Positions 8,633 to 17,345 of a stretch of 38,871 nt of DNA are shown piece after piece. Location: positions 1-38,871 of the forward strand of contig RZZS01000018.1 of the NCBI GenBank assembly GCA_009929775.1. Reading direction: 5' to 3'. The stretch comes from Alphaproteobacteria bacterium (GTDB lineage Bacteria > Pseudomonadota > Alphaproteobacteria > Micavibrionales > Micavibrionaceae). Every line of letters begins with the position of its first letter. Position 1 is the stretch's first letter. Below the pieces are notes generated by a model, which did no database searches, was not told the DNA's origin, and worked only from the letters and a program-made list of their open reading frames with translations. Made by a program: the position numbers and the translations under genes.

Positions 8633-10912
8633 ATGATCCGGAAAAGAATTTCTCTGGCGTTAACGTTCGTTTTCGGCCTTGCCGTTTTTGTCGTTTCGGG
8701 CGCTGCGGTTGCTCAGGAACGCGTTCGGGATATACGTGTAACAGGCGTCGAGCGGATCGAATCTTCAACGGTGATTTCCTATATGGATGTTCGTCCCGGT
8801 GACGCGATGTCTCAGGAAACGCTTGACCGCGCGCTCAAAAGCCTCTTCCGCACAGGTCTGTTTGCAGATGTGCGTCTCCGTCAGGACGGTGACGTGCTTG
8901 AGGTCCAGGTCGTGGAGAATCCCATCATCAACCAGATCGCTTTCGAGGGGAACGACGACATCGATGACGAGGAATTGCGTGCCGAGATACAGCTGCGGCC
9001 CCGTCAGGTCTTCACCCGTACGAAGGTTCAGTCGGATTTAAACCGTTTGCATCAGGTGTATCGTCGCAACGGTCGGTTTTCTGTTGAGATCGATCCCAAG
9101 GTGATTCGGCTTGACCAGAACCGTGTGAACCTTGTTTTTGAAATTAACGAGGGCGATGTTACGAAGGTCAAGTCTATCAAGTTCATTGGCAACGAGCGCT
9201 ATAACGACGATGCGCTTCGCAGCGAAATTTCGACGAAGGAAAGCCGCTGGTACCGCTTTCTGTCTACATCGGACCGCTATGACCCCGACCGTCTGGCTTA
9301 TGACGAGGAGTTGTTGCGCCGGTTTTATTTGTCACAGGGGTACGCCGACTTTCAGATTGCGTCTTCAGTTGCCGAGTTGTCGCAGGACCGCAAGCACTTC
9401 TTTATCACCTTTACGCTTGACGAGGGCGACCGGTATCGGGTCGGAGACATCACGGTTCGCTCCAGTTTGAGAGACTTCAATCCCGAGCGCCTTTCCGATC
9501 ATATTGTGATCAAGGAGGGTGACTGGTATGACGTCTCCGCGGTGCAACAATCGATCGACAACATGGTGACCGCCCTTGGGGACATGCAGTACGCGTTCGT
9601 GGACATCGATCCGTCGATAAAGCGCAATCCCGACGTCGATACGGTCGATCTGACCTTCTCGATAAACGAGTCGCCGCGCGTGTTCGTTGAGCGAATCGAT
9701 ATCAAGGGGAACGTCCGTACGCTCGACAAGGTCGTTCGCCGGGAGATCGAACTCGTCGAAGGAGATCCGTTCGTCCGTTCGAAGCTGCTCGAGTCGGAAA
9801 AGAACATCCGCAATCTTGACTATTTCGAGATGGTCGAACTGCGTGCCCGGCCGGGTACCGCCGCGGATCGCAGCGTCGTCGAGGTCGATGTCAGCGAGAA
9901 GTCGACCGGGGAGTTGTCGATCGGTGCCGGTTTCTCGACCAATGACGGTCCGCTCGCTGACTTGAGGATACGTGAGCGCAACCTCCTCGGGCGCGGGCAG
10001 GACATGTTGTTCGCCGCGACGATTGCGGGTGAGCGAACGGAATTCGATTTTTCGTTCACCGAGCCCTATTTCCTGAACCGGGATCTTTCAGCGGGATTCG
10101 ACCTGTTTCACATCACCCGTGACCTTCAGGACGAAGCTTCATTCGATCAGGAGCGGACCGGTGGCGCAGTGCGCATCGGCTATCCGCTGTCCGAGAGCTG
10201 GAACCAGACCGTTCGGTATCGGTATGAACGTAATATTATTGAAAATGTCAAGGAGGGGGCGTCGCGTTTCGTGTCCGAGCAGGCCGGGACCCGCCGCACG
10301 TCGGCCGTCTCCCAGCGTGTGACTTACGACGACCGCGACAGCCGCCTCTTCCCGACGGAGGGGACCTGGGCCTGGTTTGACACGGAAGTTGCGGGACTGG
10401 GCGGCGACGCTCAATACGTTTCCGGCAAGATCGGTGCCTCGTGGTATTACCCGGTCTTTGAAAGCGTCGTCTTCAATTTGCTTGGCGAAGGCGGGGCGAT
10501 CACCGGCTGGGGCGACGAGAACGTGGCCATTAACGAGCGTTTTTTCCTTGGAGGGTCGACCTTGCGCGGTTTCGAGCGCGCCGGTCTTGGTCCTCGCGAC
10601 GTTGTGACGGATGACTCGCTCGGTGGTAATTTGTTCTACCGTGGATCGGCGGAATTCTCCTTCCCGGTTGGATTGCCGGAAGAACTCGGCATCAAGGGGC
10701 ATACCTTCACCGATTTTGGCTCTGCCTGGGATGTCGATAACGCGACTGGTGCGGATGTTGTTGATGAAAGCAGCGTTCGCGCCGCTGCCGGTCTTGGCCT
10801 GTCGTGGCGTTCGCCGCTCGGGCCGATTCGCGTGGACTACGCTCTGCCTTACGTGAAGGAAGATTACGACAAGGAAGAGCATTTCCGCTTTAGCTTTGGC
10901 ACGCGGTTCTAG
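8633..10912 (+). CDS. bamA: outer membrane protein assembly factor BamA
   Basis: Central Omp85 barrel that folds and inserts outer-membrane proteins. The 759 residues start with a signal peptide (hydrophobic 6-26, likely cut after AVA before QERV). Five POTRA repeats follow from about 30 to 350, recognisable by paired GN/GNE openings such as FEGNDDIDDEEL, FIGNERYNDDAL and IKGNVRTLDKVV. The rest is a 16-strand barrel ending in the outer-membrane signal GTRF with a terminal Phe. The conserved loop-6 motif appears as LRGF after NERFFLGG. Its cofactor skp begins 22 bases after the stop. Confidence 0.98.
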   Translation: MIRKRISLALTFVFGLAVFVVSGAAVAQERVRDIRVTGVERIESSTVISYMDVRPGDAMSQETLDRALKSLFRTGLFADVRLRQDGDVLEVQVVENPIINQIAFEGNDDIDDEELRAEIQLRPRQVFTRTKVQSDLNRLHQVYRRNGRFSVEIDPKVIRLDQNRVNLVFEINEGDVTKVKSIKFIGNERYNDDALRSEISTKESRWYRFLSTSDRYDPDRLAYDEELLRRFYLSQGYADFQIASSVAELSQDRKHFFITFTLDEGDRYRVGDITVRSSLRDFNPERLSDHIVIKEGDWYDVSAVQQSIDNMVTALGDMQYAFVDIDPSIKRNPDVDTVDLTFSINESPRVFVERIDIKGNVRTLDKVVRREIELVEGDPFVRSKLLESEKNIRNLDYFEMVELRARPGTAADRSVVEVDVSEKSTGELSIGAGFSTNDGPLADLRIRERNLLGRGQDMLFAATIAGERTEFDFSFTEPYFLNRDLSAGFDLFHITRDLQDEASFDQERTGGAVRIGYPLSESWNQTVRYRYERNIIENVKEGASRFVSEQAGTRRTSAVSQRVTYDDRDSRLFPTEGTWAWFDTEVAGLGGDAQYVSGKIGASWYYPVFESVVFNLLGEGGAITGWGDENVAINERFFLGGSTLRGFERAGLGPRDVVTDDSLGGNLFYRGSAEFSFPVGLPEELGIKGHTFTDFGSAWDVDNATGADVVDESSVRAAAGLGLSWRSPLGPIRVDYALPYVKEDYDKEEHFRFSFGTRF

Positions 10913-10934
10913 GAAGTACTATTTGAGGATGATT

Positions 10935-11477
10935 ATGTCTCGTTTATGCGCTGTTGTATTCGTCGCACTCCTGCTGTTCGTCGGGCCTGTTGCCGTCGCT
11001 GAGGAAACGTCGGCCATTGCGGTAATCGACGTTCAGCGGCTCCTGAGTGACTCGAAGGCCGCCAGGACCTTGCAGGAGCAGCTTCTAGGCGAGCGGGAGA
11101 AATATCAGGCTGAATTCTCGAAGCACGAGCGCGAACTGCGGGAGGCGGATCAAAAGCTTGCCGGCGACAAGCCTGGTCTTTCTCCGGAAGCCTTTGAAAA
11201 GAGGAGGGAGGAGCTCGAAGGCCGTATTCTGGAGACTAACCGTCTTGCCAAGAAGCGCAAGCGCGAGCTTGACGAGGGATTTAACGCCGCCCTTAACGAG
11301 TTGCGCGGCGAGATTGTGAAAATTACTGCGCGCATTGCGGATGAGCGGGGGTTCGGTGTGGTCCTTACTCGTCAGAATGTCGTCATTGTGGCCAAGGAGA
11401 GAGATATTACGGACGAGGTTCTAGCCGAACTCGACAAAACGTTGCCGAAAGTCACGCTGAAGGTTTCCGCAAAGTAG
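10935..11477 (+). CDS. skp: periplasmic OmpH/Skp-family chaperone
   Basis: Holdase that keeps unfolded outer-membrane proteins soluble on the way to BamA. The ATG at 10935 lies six bases after TGAGG (10924-10928). It starts a 180-residue product with a signal peptide (hydrophobic through about residue 20, cut near AVAEE). An in-frame ATG at 10929 would add two residues. The mature part opens AIAVIDVQRLL, then has a long charged coiled-coil arm (EREKYQAEFSKHERELREADQKL onward, split by a KPGL turn) and closes with a beta segment VVLTRQNVVIVAK. This is the typical Skp plan. It sits between bamA and lpxD as in many Gram-negatives. Confidence 0.93.
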   Translation: MSRLCAVVFVALLLFVGPVAVAEETSAIAVIDVQRLLSDSKAARTLQEQLLGEREKYQAEFSKHERELREADQKLAGDKPGLSPEAFEKRREELEGRILETNRLAKKRKRELDEGFNAALNELRGEIVKITARIADERGFGVVLTRQNVVIVAKERDITDEVLAELDKTLPKVTLKVSAK

Positions 11478-11501
11478 CGGTCGAACGAACAGGCCGGAGA
11501 A

Positions 11502-12524
11502 ATGGCGGACGACAGATTTTTCAAGCGCGGAAAACCGCTCCCTCTCGCTCGGCTTGCCGAGCTCGCGGGGACGGCGCTGGTCAATGCGCCGGACGAAAAC
11601 CTTTTGATCCGGGACGTCGCGCCGGTTGACCGGGCTGGTCCTTGCGATATCACTTTTTTCGATAACCGAAAATACCGGCAGTCCTTTCAGGAAACCAGGG
11701 CGGGAGCCTGCCTTGTCTCGCCTGAATCTGTCAGGTACGCTCCGCCCGGCACGGCCTTGCTTGTCACGAAATATCCCTACAAGGCTTATGCCCATATCGC
11801 TTCGATCTTTTACGGGAGCGAGCGCCCGGATCCGTATATTTCGGACCGGGCATTTATCGACGAAACGGCGACGGTCGGTCGGGAATGTACAATTGAGCCC
11901 GGAGCTGTTATCGGTCCGGGTGCGGAAATCGGCAACGGGTGCTGGATTGAAGCAAATGCGGTGATCGGGCAGGGCGTCGTGGTCGGGGAACAGTGCCGGA
12001 TCGGTGCCGGAAGCACTCTAAGTCACTGCCTTATCGGTAAAAGCGTTCGGCTTTATCCGGGGGTACGTGTCGGTCAGGATGGTTTTGGCTTCGCAATTGA
12101 TCCCAATGGTCATATCAAAGTCCCCCAGCTTGGGCGCGTCATTATTGAGGATCGTTGCGAGATCGGCGCGAATACCTGCATTGACCGGGGCGCCGGGCCG
12201 GACACGGTTATAGGCGCGGGCACGTGGATCGACAATCTCGTGCAGATCGGCCATAACGTCCGGATCGGGCGCGGCTGTGTCATCGTTGCGCAGGCCGGGG
12301 TTGCGGGAAGTACAGTTCTTGAGGATTTTGCGGTTTTAGGGGGACAGGTTGGGGTTGCTGGCCACTTGACTGTTGGAAAAGGCGCTCGCATTGCGGCACA
12401 ATCCGGGATCATGCGCGATGTCCCGCCGGGCGATGAGATGATGGGGACTCCGGCCGTGCCCATCAGGCAGTTCATGAGGCAGGTTGCTTTTTTGGGGCGA
12501 ATGGTGAAAAAAGAAAGAAATTAA
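11502..12524 (+). CDS. lpxD: UDP-3-O-acylglucosamine N-acyltransferase
   Basis: Third step of lipid A synthesis: transfers a hydroxyacyl chain from acyl carrier protein to the glucosamine nitrogen. The 340 residues have an N-terminal uridine-binding domain (to about 105, including DITFFDNRKY) and then a left-handed beta-helix of hexapeptide repeats (about 110-315). The catalytic histidine sits in LVQIGHNVRIG at residue 251, and VGQDGFGFA is the conserved insertion. A C-terminal helix follows. The stop lies 15 bases before fabZ. Confidence 0.97.
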   Translation: MADDRFFKRGKPLPLARLAELAGTALVNAPDENLLIRDVAPVDRAGPCDITFFDNRKYRQSFQETRAGACLVSPESVRYAPPGTALLVTKYPYKAYAHIASIFYGSERPDPYISDRAFIDETATVGRECTIEPGAVIGPGAEIGNGCWIEANAVIGQGVVVGEQCRIGAGSTLSHCLIGKSVRLYPGVRVGQDGFGFAIDPNGHIKVPQLGRVIIEDRCEIGANTCIDRGAGPDTVIGAGTWIDNLVQIGHNVRIGRGCVIVAQAGVAGSTVLEDFAVLGGQVGVAGHLTVGKGARIAAQSGIMRDVPPGDEMMGTPAVPIRQFMRQVAFLGRMVKKERN

Positions 12525-12539
12525 TGAAGGCGGCGAGCC

Positions 12540-12989
12540 ATGAGTGAAATGAATCCAATTGACGTAGTCCGGATCATGGAAATGATCCCTCATCGGTATC
12601 CGATCCTGATGGTTGATCGCATTGTTGCGTTTGAGCCCGGTGAAAGCGCGGTTGGTCTTAAGAACGTCACGGCGAGTGAGCCGCATTTTCAGGGGCACTT
12701 CCCGTCGTTTCCCGTCATGCCGGGGGTGCTGATCGTCGAGGCGATGGCCCAGACATCGGCCATTCTCGTCGTCCAGACTCTTGGCAAGGACGCGGAGGGC
12801 AAGCTCGTTTACTTCATGACGATCGATGAAGCTCGTTTCCGCAAGCCTGTTACGCCCGGCGACTCTCTGTATATACACGTCCGCAAGATCCAGTCCCGCC
12901 GCAATGTCTGGAAATTCGAGGCGCAGGCGAAAGTCGACGACAAGGTCGTCGCAGAAGCCATTTACAGCGCGATGATTATGGACAAGTAG
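12540..12989 (+). CDS. fabZ: 3-hydroxyacyl-ACP dehydratase FabZ
   Basis: Hot-dog-fold dehydratase of type II fatty acid synthesis. The 149 residues carry IPHRYPILMVDRI, the active-site block HFQGHFP with His53, and PGVLIVEAMAQT with Glu67. It competes with LpxA and LpxD for hydroxyacyl-ACP, which is why fabZ is so often embedded between lpxD and lpxA, as here. Confidence 0.98.
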   Translation: MSEMNPIDVVRIMEMIPHRYPILMVDRIVAFEPGESAVGLKNVTASEPHFQGHFPSFPVMPGVLIVEAMAQTSAILVVQTLGKDAEGKLVYFMTIDEARFRKPVTPGDSLYIHVRKIQSRRNVWKFEAQAKVDDKVVAEAIYSAMIMDK

Positions 12990-13080
12990 ATCGTTCCGTC
13001 CGTAACGAATCGAAACAAAGCGTGACTTGTCCATCTGCCCGGTTCTTTCTAGAGTGAAAGCAGAACAACACAGAAGTGCT

Positions 13081-13884
13081 ATGCCTCCATCCATCCATCC
13101 CACCGCCATCGTCGATCCGGACGCGACCATCGGGATCGGGGTCGAGATCGGTCCATACTGCGTCATCGGTCCGAATGTAGCGCTGGGCGATCATTGCGTT
13201 CTCAAGGCGCATGTCGTCGTCGACGGACGGACGGCCATCGGCCCCGGAACAAAAATTTTTCCTTTCGCGTCGATTGGTTCTCCGCCGCAGGATCTCAAAT
13301 ATCGTGGGGAAGATTCGGAGCTGGTCATCGGTTCCGGCTGCGTGATCCGCGAACACGTGACGATCAATCCCGGCACCGAGGGCGGTGGAATGAAGACCGT
13401 GATTGGTGACAATTGCCTCCTTATGGTCGGGTCGCATGTCGGGCATGATTGCCATGTCGGCAATAACGTTATCCTCGCGAACAACGCCACGCTCGGCGGT
13501 CATGTGAGTGTGGGCAACTTCGCAGTCCTTGGTGGCCTCTCGGCCGTCCACCAATTTGTGAGGATCGGCGATTTCGCTATGATCGGCGGCATGTCCGGTG
13601 TCGAGGCGGACGTCATTCCCTTCGGTCTGGTCAAGGGCGAGCGGGCGTTTCTCGCCGGGCTCAATCTCATTGGCATGGAGCGCCGAGGCTTTGATCGCGG
13701 GCAGGTGCGGAAAGTTCAAAAGGCATTCGCAAGTCTTTTCTCCGGTGACGGCAATTACGAAGAGCGGCTCGAGCGGGTCGCTTCGGAATTTGCTGATGAC
13801 GAACTGGTGGAAAAAATTGTACAATTCGCTCGAGAGAAAACGAACTTCCCGCTATGTCAGCCGAAGAAAGCCAAGACCAGATAG
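13081..13884 (+). CDS. lpxA: UDP-N-acetylglucosamine O-acyltransferase
   Basis: First step of lipid A synthesis. The ATG at 13081 gives 267 residues starting MPPSIHPTAIVDPDA, which matches the family start. The longer reading from 13027 adds 18 unlike residues. The body is a hexapeptide-repeat beta-helix, with the catalytic region VGSHVGHDCHVGNN holding His119 and His122 (equivalents of E. coli His122 and His125) and then ILANNATLGGH. The C-terminal helical domain starts near residue 190. Ribosome-binding is weak. A 91-base gap separates it from fabZ, and its last 31 bases overlap lpxI. Confidence 0.97.
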   Translation: MPPSIHPTAIVDPDATIGIGVEIGPYCVIGPNVALGDHCVLKAHVVVDGRTAIGPGTKIFPFASIGSPPQDLKYRGEDSELVIGSGCVIREHVTINPGTEGGGMKTVIGDNCLLMVGSHVGHDCHVGNNVILANNATLGGHVSVGNFAVLGGLSAVHQFVRIGDFAMIGGMSGVEADVIPFGLVKGERAFLAGLNLIGMERRGFDRGQVRKVQKAFASLFSGDGNYEERLERVASEFADDELVEKIVQFAREKTNFPLCQPKKAKTR

Positions 13885-14714
13885 AGACTCTCGGCGTTAT
13901 CGCCGGGGGCGGTGTATTGCCCGAGCGGCTTCTGCATGCCTGCGACAAGCGGGGGATTGTGCCGTTCGTCATTGGCTTTGAAGGGCAGACGGATCCGTTA
14001 ATTTGCAAGGGGCGGAACCATCTATGGACCCGGATCGGGGCGGCGGGGCAGATCATCAATACCCTGAAGTCCCACGGAATCCGCGATCTCGTTCTCATTG
14101 GATCAATGCGACGCCCCTCAATCCACGAATTGAAGCCGGATATTCGAACAGCGCGTTTTTTTGCCCGGCTTGGCGTTCGCGCGCTCGGTGACGACAATCT
14201 CCTGCGCGCCATTCGTAGTGAACTGGAGGCAGAAGGGTTTGTTATCCACGGGGTCCAGGATTTCGCGCATGACCTTCTGGTCGGTGAAGGGCCCATCGGC
14301 CGCGTGCGACCGCGCAAGATTGACTGGATCGATATCGATAGGGGGATCGAGATTTCCCGGATGATGGGGGCGCTTGATGTCGGGCAGGCGACAGTCATTC
14401 AGGAGGGCATCGTCCTTGGCGTCGAGGCAATCGAAGGGACGGATGAACTGATTCGCCGCTGCGCGAAATACAAGCGTGCCGGGCGGGGCGGCGTTCTCGT
14501 CAAGACCTGCAAACCGCGTCAGGACGAGGATCTCGACCTGCCGACTGTTGGGCCGAATACGGTTCGTTTGTGCGCTGAAGCGGGTCTTTCCGGGGTCGTG
14601 ATCCAGGCGCATCGTTCGCTTTTGATTGATCCCCAGGAAGTTGCGGATATCGCGAACCGCCACAATATTTTCGTTATCGGTCTCGATATTCTCAAGGTTG
14701 CGCACAAAGTCTGA
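13854..14714 (+). CDS. lpxI: UDP-2,3-diacylglucosamine pyrophosphatase LpxI
   Basis: Cleaves UDP-2,3-diacylglucosamine to lipid X, replacing LpxH of gammaproteobacteria. The 286-residue sequence is of the former DUF1009 type: LGVIAGGGVLPERL at the N terminus, VLIGSMRRPS, GDDNLLRAI, a central linker, then ATVIQEGIVLGVEAIEGTDELIRR, VLVKTCKPRQDEDLDLPTVGP and the C-terminal IDPQEVADIANR. It starts inside lpxA (31-base overlap), with the only start codon before the conserved block at 13854, and ends five bases before lpxB. The choice of LpxI supports an alphaproteobacterial origin. Confidence 0.95.
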   Translation: MSAEESQDQIETLGVIAGGGVLPERLLHACDKRGIVPFVIGFEGQTDPLICKGRNHLWTRIGAAGQIINTLKSHGIRDLVLIGSMRRPSIHELKPDIRTARFFARLGVRALGDDNLLRAIRSELEAEGFVIHGVQDFAHDLLVGEGPIGRVRPRKIDWIDIDRGIEISRMMGALDVGQATVIQEGIVLGVEAIEGTDELIRRCAKYKRAGRGGVLVKTCKPRQDEDLDLPTVGPNTVRLCAEAGLSGVVIQAHRSLLIDPQEVADIANRHNIFVIGLDILKVAHKV

Positions 14715-14719
14715 GAAGG

Positions 14720-15883
14720 ATGAACTGTTATCTGATCGCAGGAGAGGCCTCCGGGGACGCTCTTGGCGCGCGGCTCATGGCCGCGTTGCGGGCGCTTGCG
14801 CCTGAACCGGTCGCGTTTGCCGGGATCGGCGGCGATGCAATGGCGGAGAGCGGACTTGAGGCGAGTCTGTTTCCGATGCAGGAACTGTCCCTGATGGGGA
14901 TCGCCGAGGTCGCGCCGAAGATTCTTGCAATCACTCGCCGGATTGAGGAAACGGTCGCCGATATTCTGGAACGCAAGCCGGACGTGCTGGTCACTATCGA
15001 CGCGCCGGATTTCTGTTTTCGCGTGGCGCGCGCGGTGCGCGAGCGAGCTTCATCGCGGCCCGTAATGATCCATTATGTTGCGCCCACGGTCTGGGCCTGG
15101 CGGCCTGGCCGAGCGAAGAAAGTCGCGGAATTTCTTGACGGAATCCTATGCCTGTTGCCGTTCGAGCCGCCCTATTTCGAGCGGGAAGGACTGTCGGCAG
15201 CCTTTGTCGGCCATTCGGTGATCGAGACGGGTATTCTCGATGCGGACCCGGCCCGGTTTCGCGCTGCGCGCGGCATACCGGACGGCGCGCCGGTTCTCGG
15301 GGTCATGCCGGGTAGCCGCGCAGGAGAGATTCGACGAACCGGCGCGGTGCTGTTCGAGGCGGCGCAGGCGGTCCTGGCTGCCAATCCCGGGATGCATGTG
15401 GTTGTTCCGACCCTGCCGCATTTGGTCCGAGATATCCACGCGCTATGGCCCGGCAGCAGCGGCACGGTCCACATTACGAACGCGCCGGCGCCCGCAAAAT
15501 GGGATGCCTTCGCGGCCTGCGATGTCGCAATGGCAACCAGTGGTACTGTTGGACTGGAGCTGGCGATCTGCGGCGTGCCGCACCTTATCGGCTACCGGAT
15601 GAACAGGGTGACCTGGGAGCTCGTGCGCCGGGCGGTGCGCGTGCGACACGCGCATCTCGCGAATATAATGCTCGACCGGGAACTGGTGTCCGAGTTTATT
15701 CAGGACCGGTGCACGGCAAAGGCTATGGCTCAAAAAATCCGGGAGCTGTTATCTTCGCCCGAGCTACGTAAGGCGCAGTCTCTTTCCTTCGAGACGGTAC
15801 GCGAGAAGATCGGGGCGGATGAGTCCGTCAGCCCGTCCGTGAAGGCAGCGCGGTTCGTTCTCGAAAAAACGTATTCGCCCTAA
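14720..15883 (+). CDS. lpxB: lipid-A-disaccharide synthase
   Basis: Glycosyltransferase (GT19) joining UDP-diacylglucosamine with lipid X, the product of LpxI next door. The 387 residues show the family opening [64 protein letters not shown] and the C-terminal donor-site region [15 protein letters not shown] and [12 protein letters not shown]. It ends the plus-strand run. The stop overlaps the gltA stop by four bases from the opposite strand, so there is no room for a separate terminator. Confidence 0.97.
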   Translation: MNCYLIAGEASGDALGARLMAALRALAPEPVAFAGIGGDAMAESGLEASLFPMQELSLMGIAEVAPKILAITRRIEETVADILERKPDVLVTIDAPDFCFRVARAVRERASSRPVMIHYVAPTVWAWRPGRAKKVAEFLDGILCLLPFEPPYFEREGLSAAFVGHSVIETGILDADPARFRAARGIPDGAPVLGVMPGSRAGEIRRTGAVLFEAAQAVLAANPGMHVVVPTLPHLVRDIHALWPGSSGTVHITNAPAPAKWDAFAACDVAMATSGTVGLELAICGVPHLIGYRMNRVTWELVRRAVRVRHAHLANIMLDRELVSEFIQDRCTAKAMAQKIRELLSSPELRKAQSLSFETVREKIGADESVSPSVKAARFVLEKTYSP

Positions 15884-17196
15884 CGCTGTTCCATCGAAAC
15901 GTACGGTCGTTCCTTCGGTCCGGTATAAAGCTGGCGCGGGCGACCGATCCGGAGGGACGGTTCCTCAATCATTTCTTTCCACTGCGATATCCAGCCGATC
16001 GTTCGCGCAACCGCGAAGAGCGGTGTGAACATGGTCGTCGGGAAGCCCATGGCCTTGAGGATAATGCCGGAATAGAAATCGACGTTCGGGTAGAGTTTCT
16101 TTTCGATGAAATATTCGTCTTCGAGGGCGATACGTTCAAGTTCGAGGGCGATTGAAAGCAGCGGGTCGTTGTGAATGCCAAGATCGTCGAGAACCTGATC
16201 GCAGGAGTTTTTCAGAACCTGCGCGCGTGGATCGTAGTTCTTGTAAACCCGGTGTCCGAATCCCATCAGGCGGAACGGGTCGTCCTTGTCTTTGGCGCGC
16301 TTGATGAATTCCGGGATGCGGTCCTTGGTGCCGATTTCCCTAAGCATCTCAAGCACGGCCTGATTCGCCCCCCCGTGACTTGGGCCCCAGAGCGAAGCGA
16401 TCCCCGCAGCAACGCAGGCGAAAGGATTGGCTTGCGAGGATCCGGCGAGGCGTACGGTCGAGGTCGAGGCGTTCTGTTCGTGGTCCGCGTGCAGGATGAG
16501 GATCTTGTCCATCGCGTCCGCCAGAACCGGGTTCACGACATACGGTTCGGCGGGAACCGCGAAGCACATATGCAGGAAGTTCTCGGCGTAGTTCAGCTCA
16601 TTGCGCGGATACATGAACGGCTGGCCGAGGTTGTATTTCATCGCCATCGCGGCAAGGGTCGGGATCTTCGCAAGCATTCGGTGAGCGGATATCTCCCTTT
16701 GACGCGGGTCCCAGATATCCAGCGAGTCGTGGTAAAAGGCCGAAAGCGCGCCGACGATGCCGCAGAGCACAGCCATCGGGTGCGCGTCCCGGCGGAATCC
16801 GCGGAAGAAGTTATTCACCTGGTCGTTTACCATGGTGTGGTATTTGATGTTCCTCGTGAAGGAATCGAATTCGTCCTTGTTCGGCAGATCGCCGTTCAGA
16901 AGCAAATAACAGACTTCGAGAAAGTTGCTCTTCCCTGCCAGTTCTTTGATGTCGTAACCACGGTGCAGAAGTATCCCTTTCTCGCCATCGATATAGGTGA
17001 TGCGCGATTTACAGCTTCCGGTTGAGGTGAAGGCGGGGTCGAACGTGAAATGCCCGGTTTCGGCGTACAGGCTTCGTACGTCGATTACAGATGGTCCGAT
17101 GGTTCCGTCAAGAACAGGAAGCGTCCAGCTCTCGCCGGTCTGGTTGTTTGTAAGGGTAAAGGTCTTCGGTGCATCTTTGCGTTCGGGAGGGGTCAT
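15880..17196 (-). CDS. gltA: citrate synthase
   Basis: Condenses oxaloacetate and acetyl-CoA, the entry to the TCA cycle. The 438-residue product is the large, NADH-sensitive hexameric type by length. Catalytic residues are visible: His274 in GPSHGG, His315 in [15 protein letters not shown] and Asp373 in VDFYSG, plus [11 protein letters not shown] at 235-245. The start ATG at 17196 has GGAG eight bases upstream. A weak promoter (TTTCAA, 16 bases, TAGATT) lies at 17233-17260 on the minus strand. In relatives gltA and gltX are neighbours. Here a plus-strand gene lies between them. Confidence 0.98.
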   Translation of the reverse strand: MTPPERKDAPKTFTLTNNQTGESWTLPVLDGTIGPSVIDVRSLYAETGHFTFDPAFTSTGSCKSRITYIDGEKGILLHRGYDIKELAGKSNFLEVCYLLLNGDLPNKDEFDSFTRNIKYHTMVNDQVNNFFRGFRRDAHPMAVLCGIVGALSAFYHDSLDIWDPRQREISAHRMLAKIPTLAAMAMKYNLGQPFMYPRNELNYAENFLHMCFAVPAEPYVVNPVLADAMDKILILHADHEQNASTSTVRLAGSSQANPFACVAAGIASLWGPSHGGANQAVLEMLREIGTKDRIPEFIKRAKDKDDPFRLMGFGHRVYKNYDPRAQVLKNSCDQVLDDLGIHNDPLLSIALELERIALEDEYFIEKKLYPNVDFYSGIILKAMGFPTTMFTPLFAVARTIGWISQWKEMIEEPSLRIGRPRQLYTGPKERPYVSMEQR

Positions 17197-17310
17197 CCGG
17201 GAACTCCGTGGTGGTAGGTCTTTGTAGCGATTAATCTAGCACGTTTGGAGGCGTTTGAAACCGGTGCGCGGAAAGTGACCGCAGGGTGGCCGATGTGTGT
17301 TTCCGTAAAG

Positions 17311-17340
17311 TTGGCGCCGGGTAGCGGATTCGTGTAAAAT
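17311..17340 (+). promoter_or_regulatory. promoter-like signal giving a leaderless message
   Basis: TTGGCG at 17311-17316 is followed by an 18-base spacer and TAAAAT at 17335-17340. The ATG of the next gene is at 17346, so transcription would start at or next to the start codon. No Shine-Dalgarno sequence is visible before that ATG. Strength and use are inferred from consensus only. Confidence 0.4.
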
Positions 17341-17345
17341 TCAGT

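Noticed and set aside
12990-13080. Possible separate promoter between fabZ and lpxA
   Set aside because: No pair of -35/-10 hexamers good enough to report was found. The genes are probably cotranscribed.
16171-17025. 284-codon plus-strand open frame opposite gltA
   Set aside because: Antisense to citrate synthase with its complete active site.
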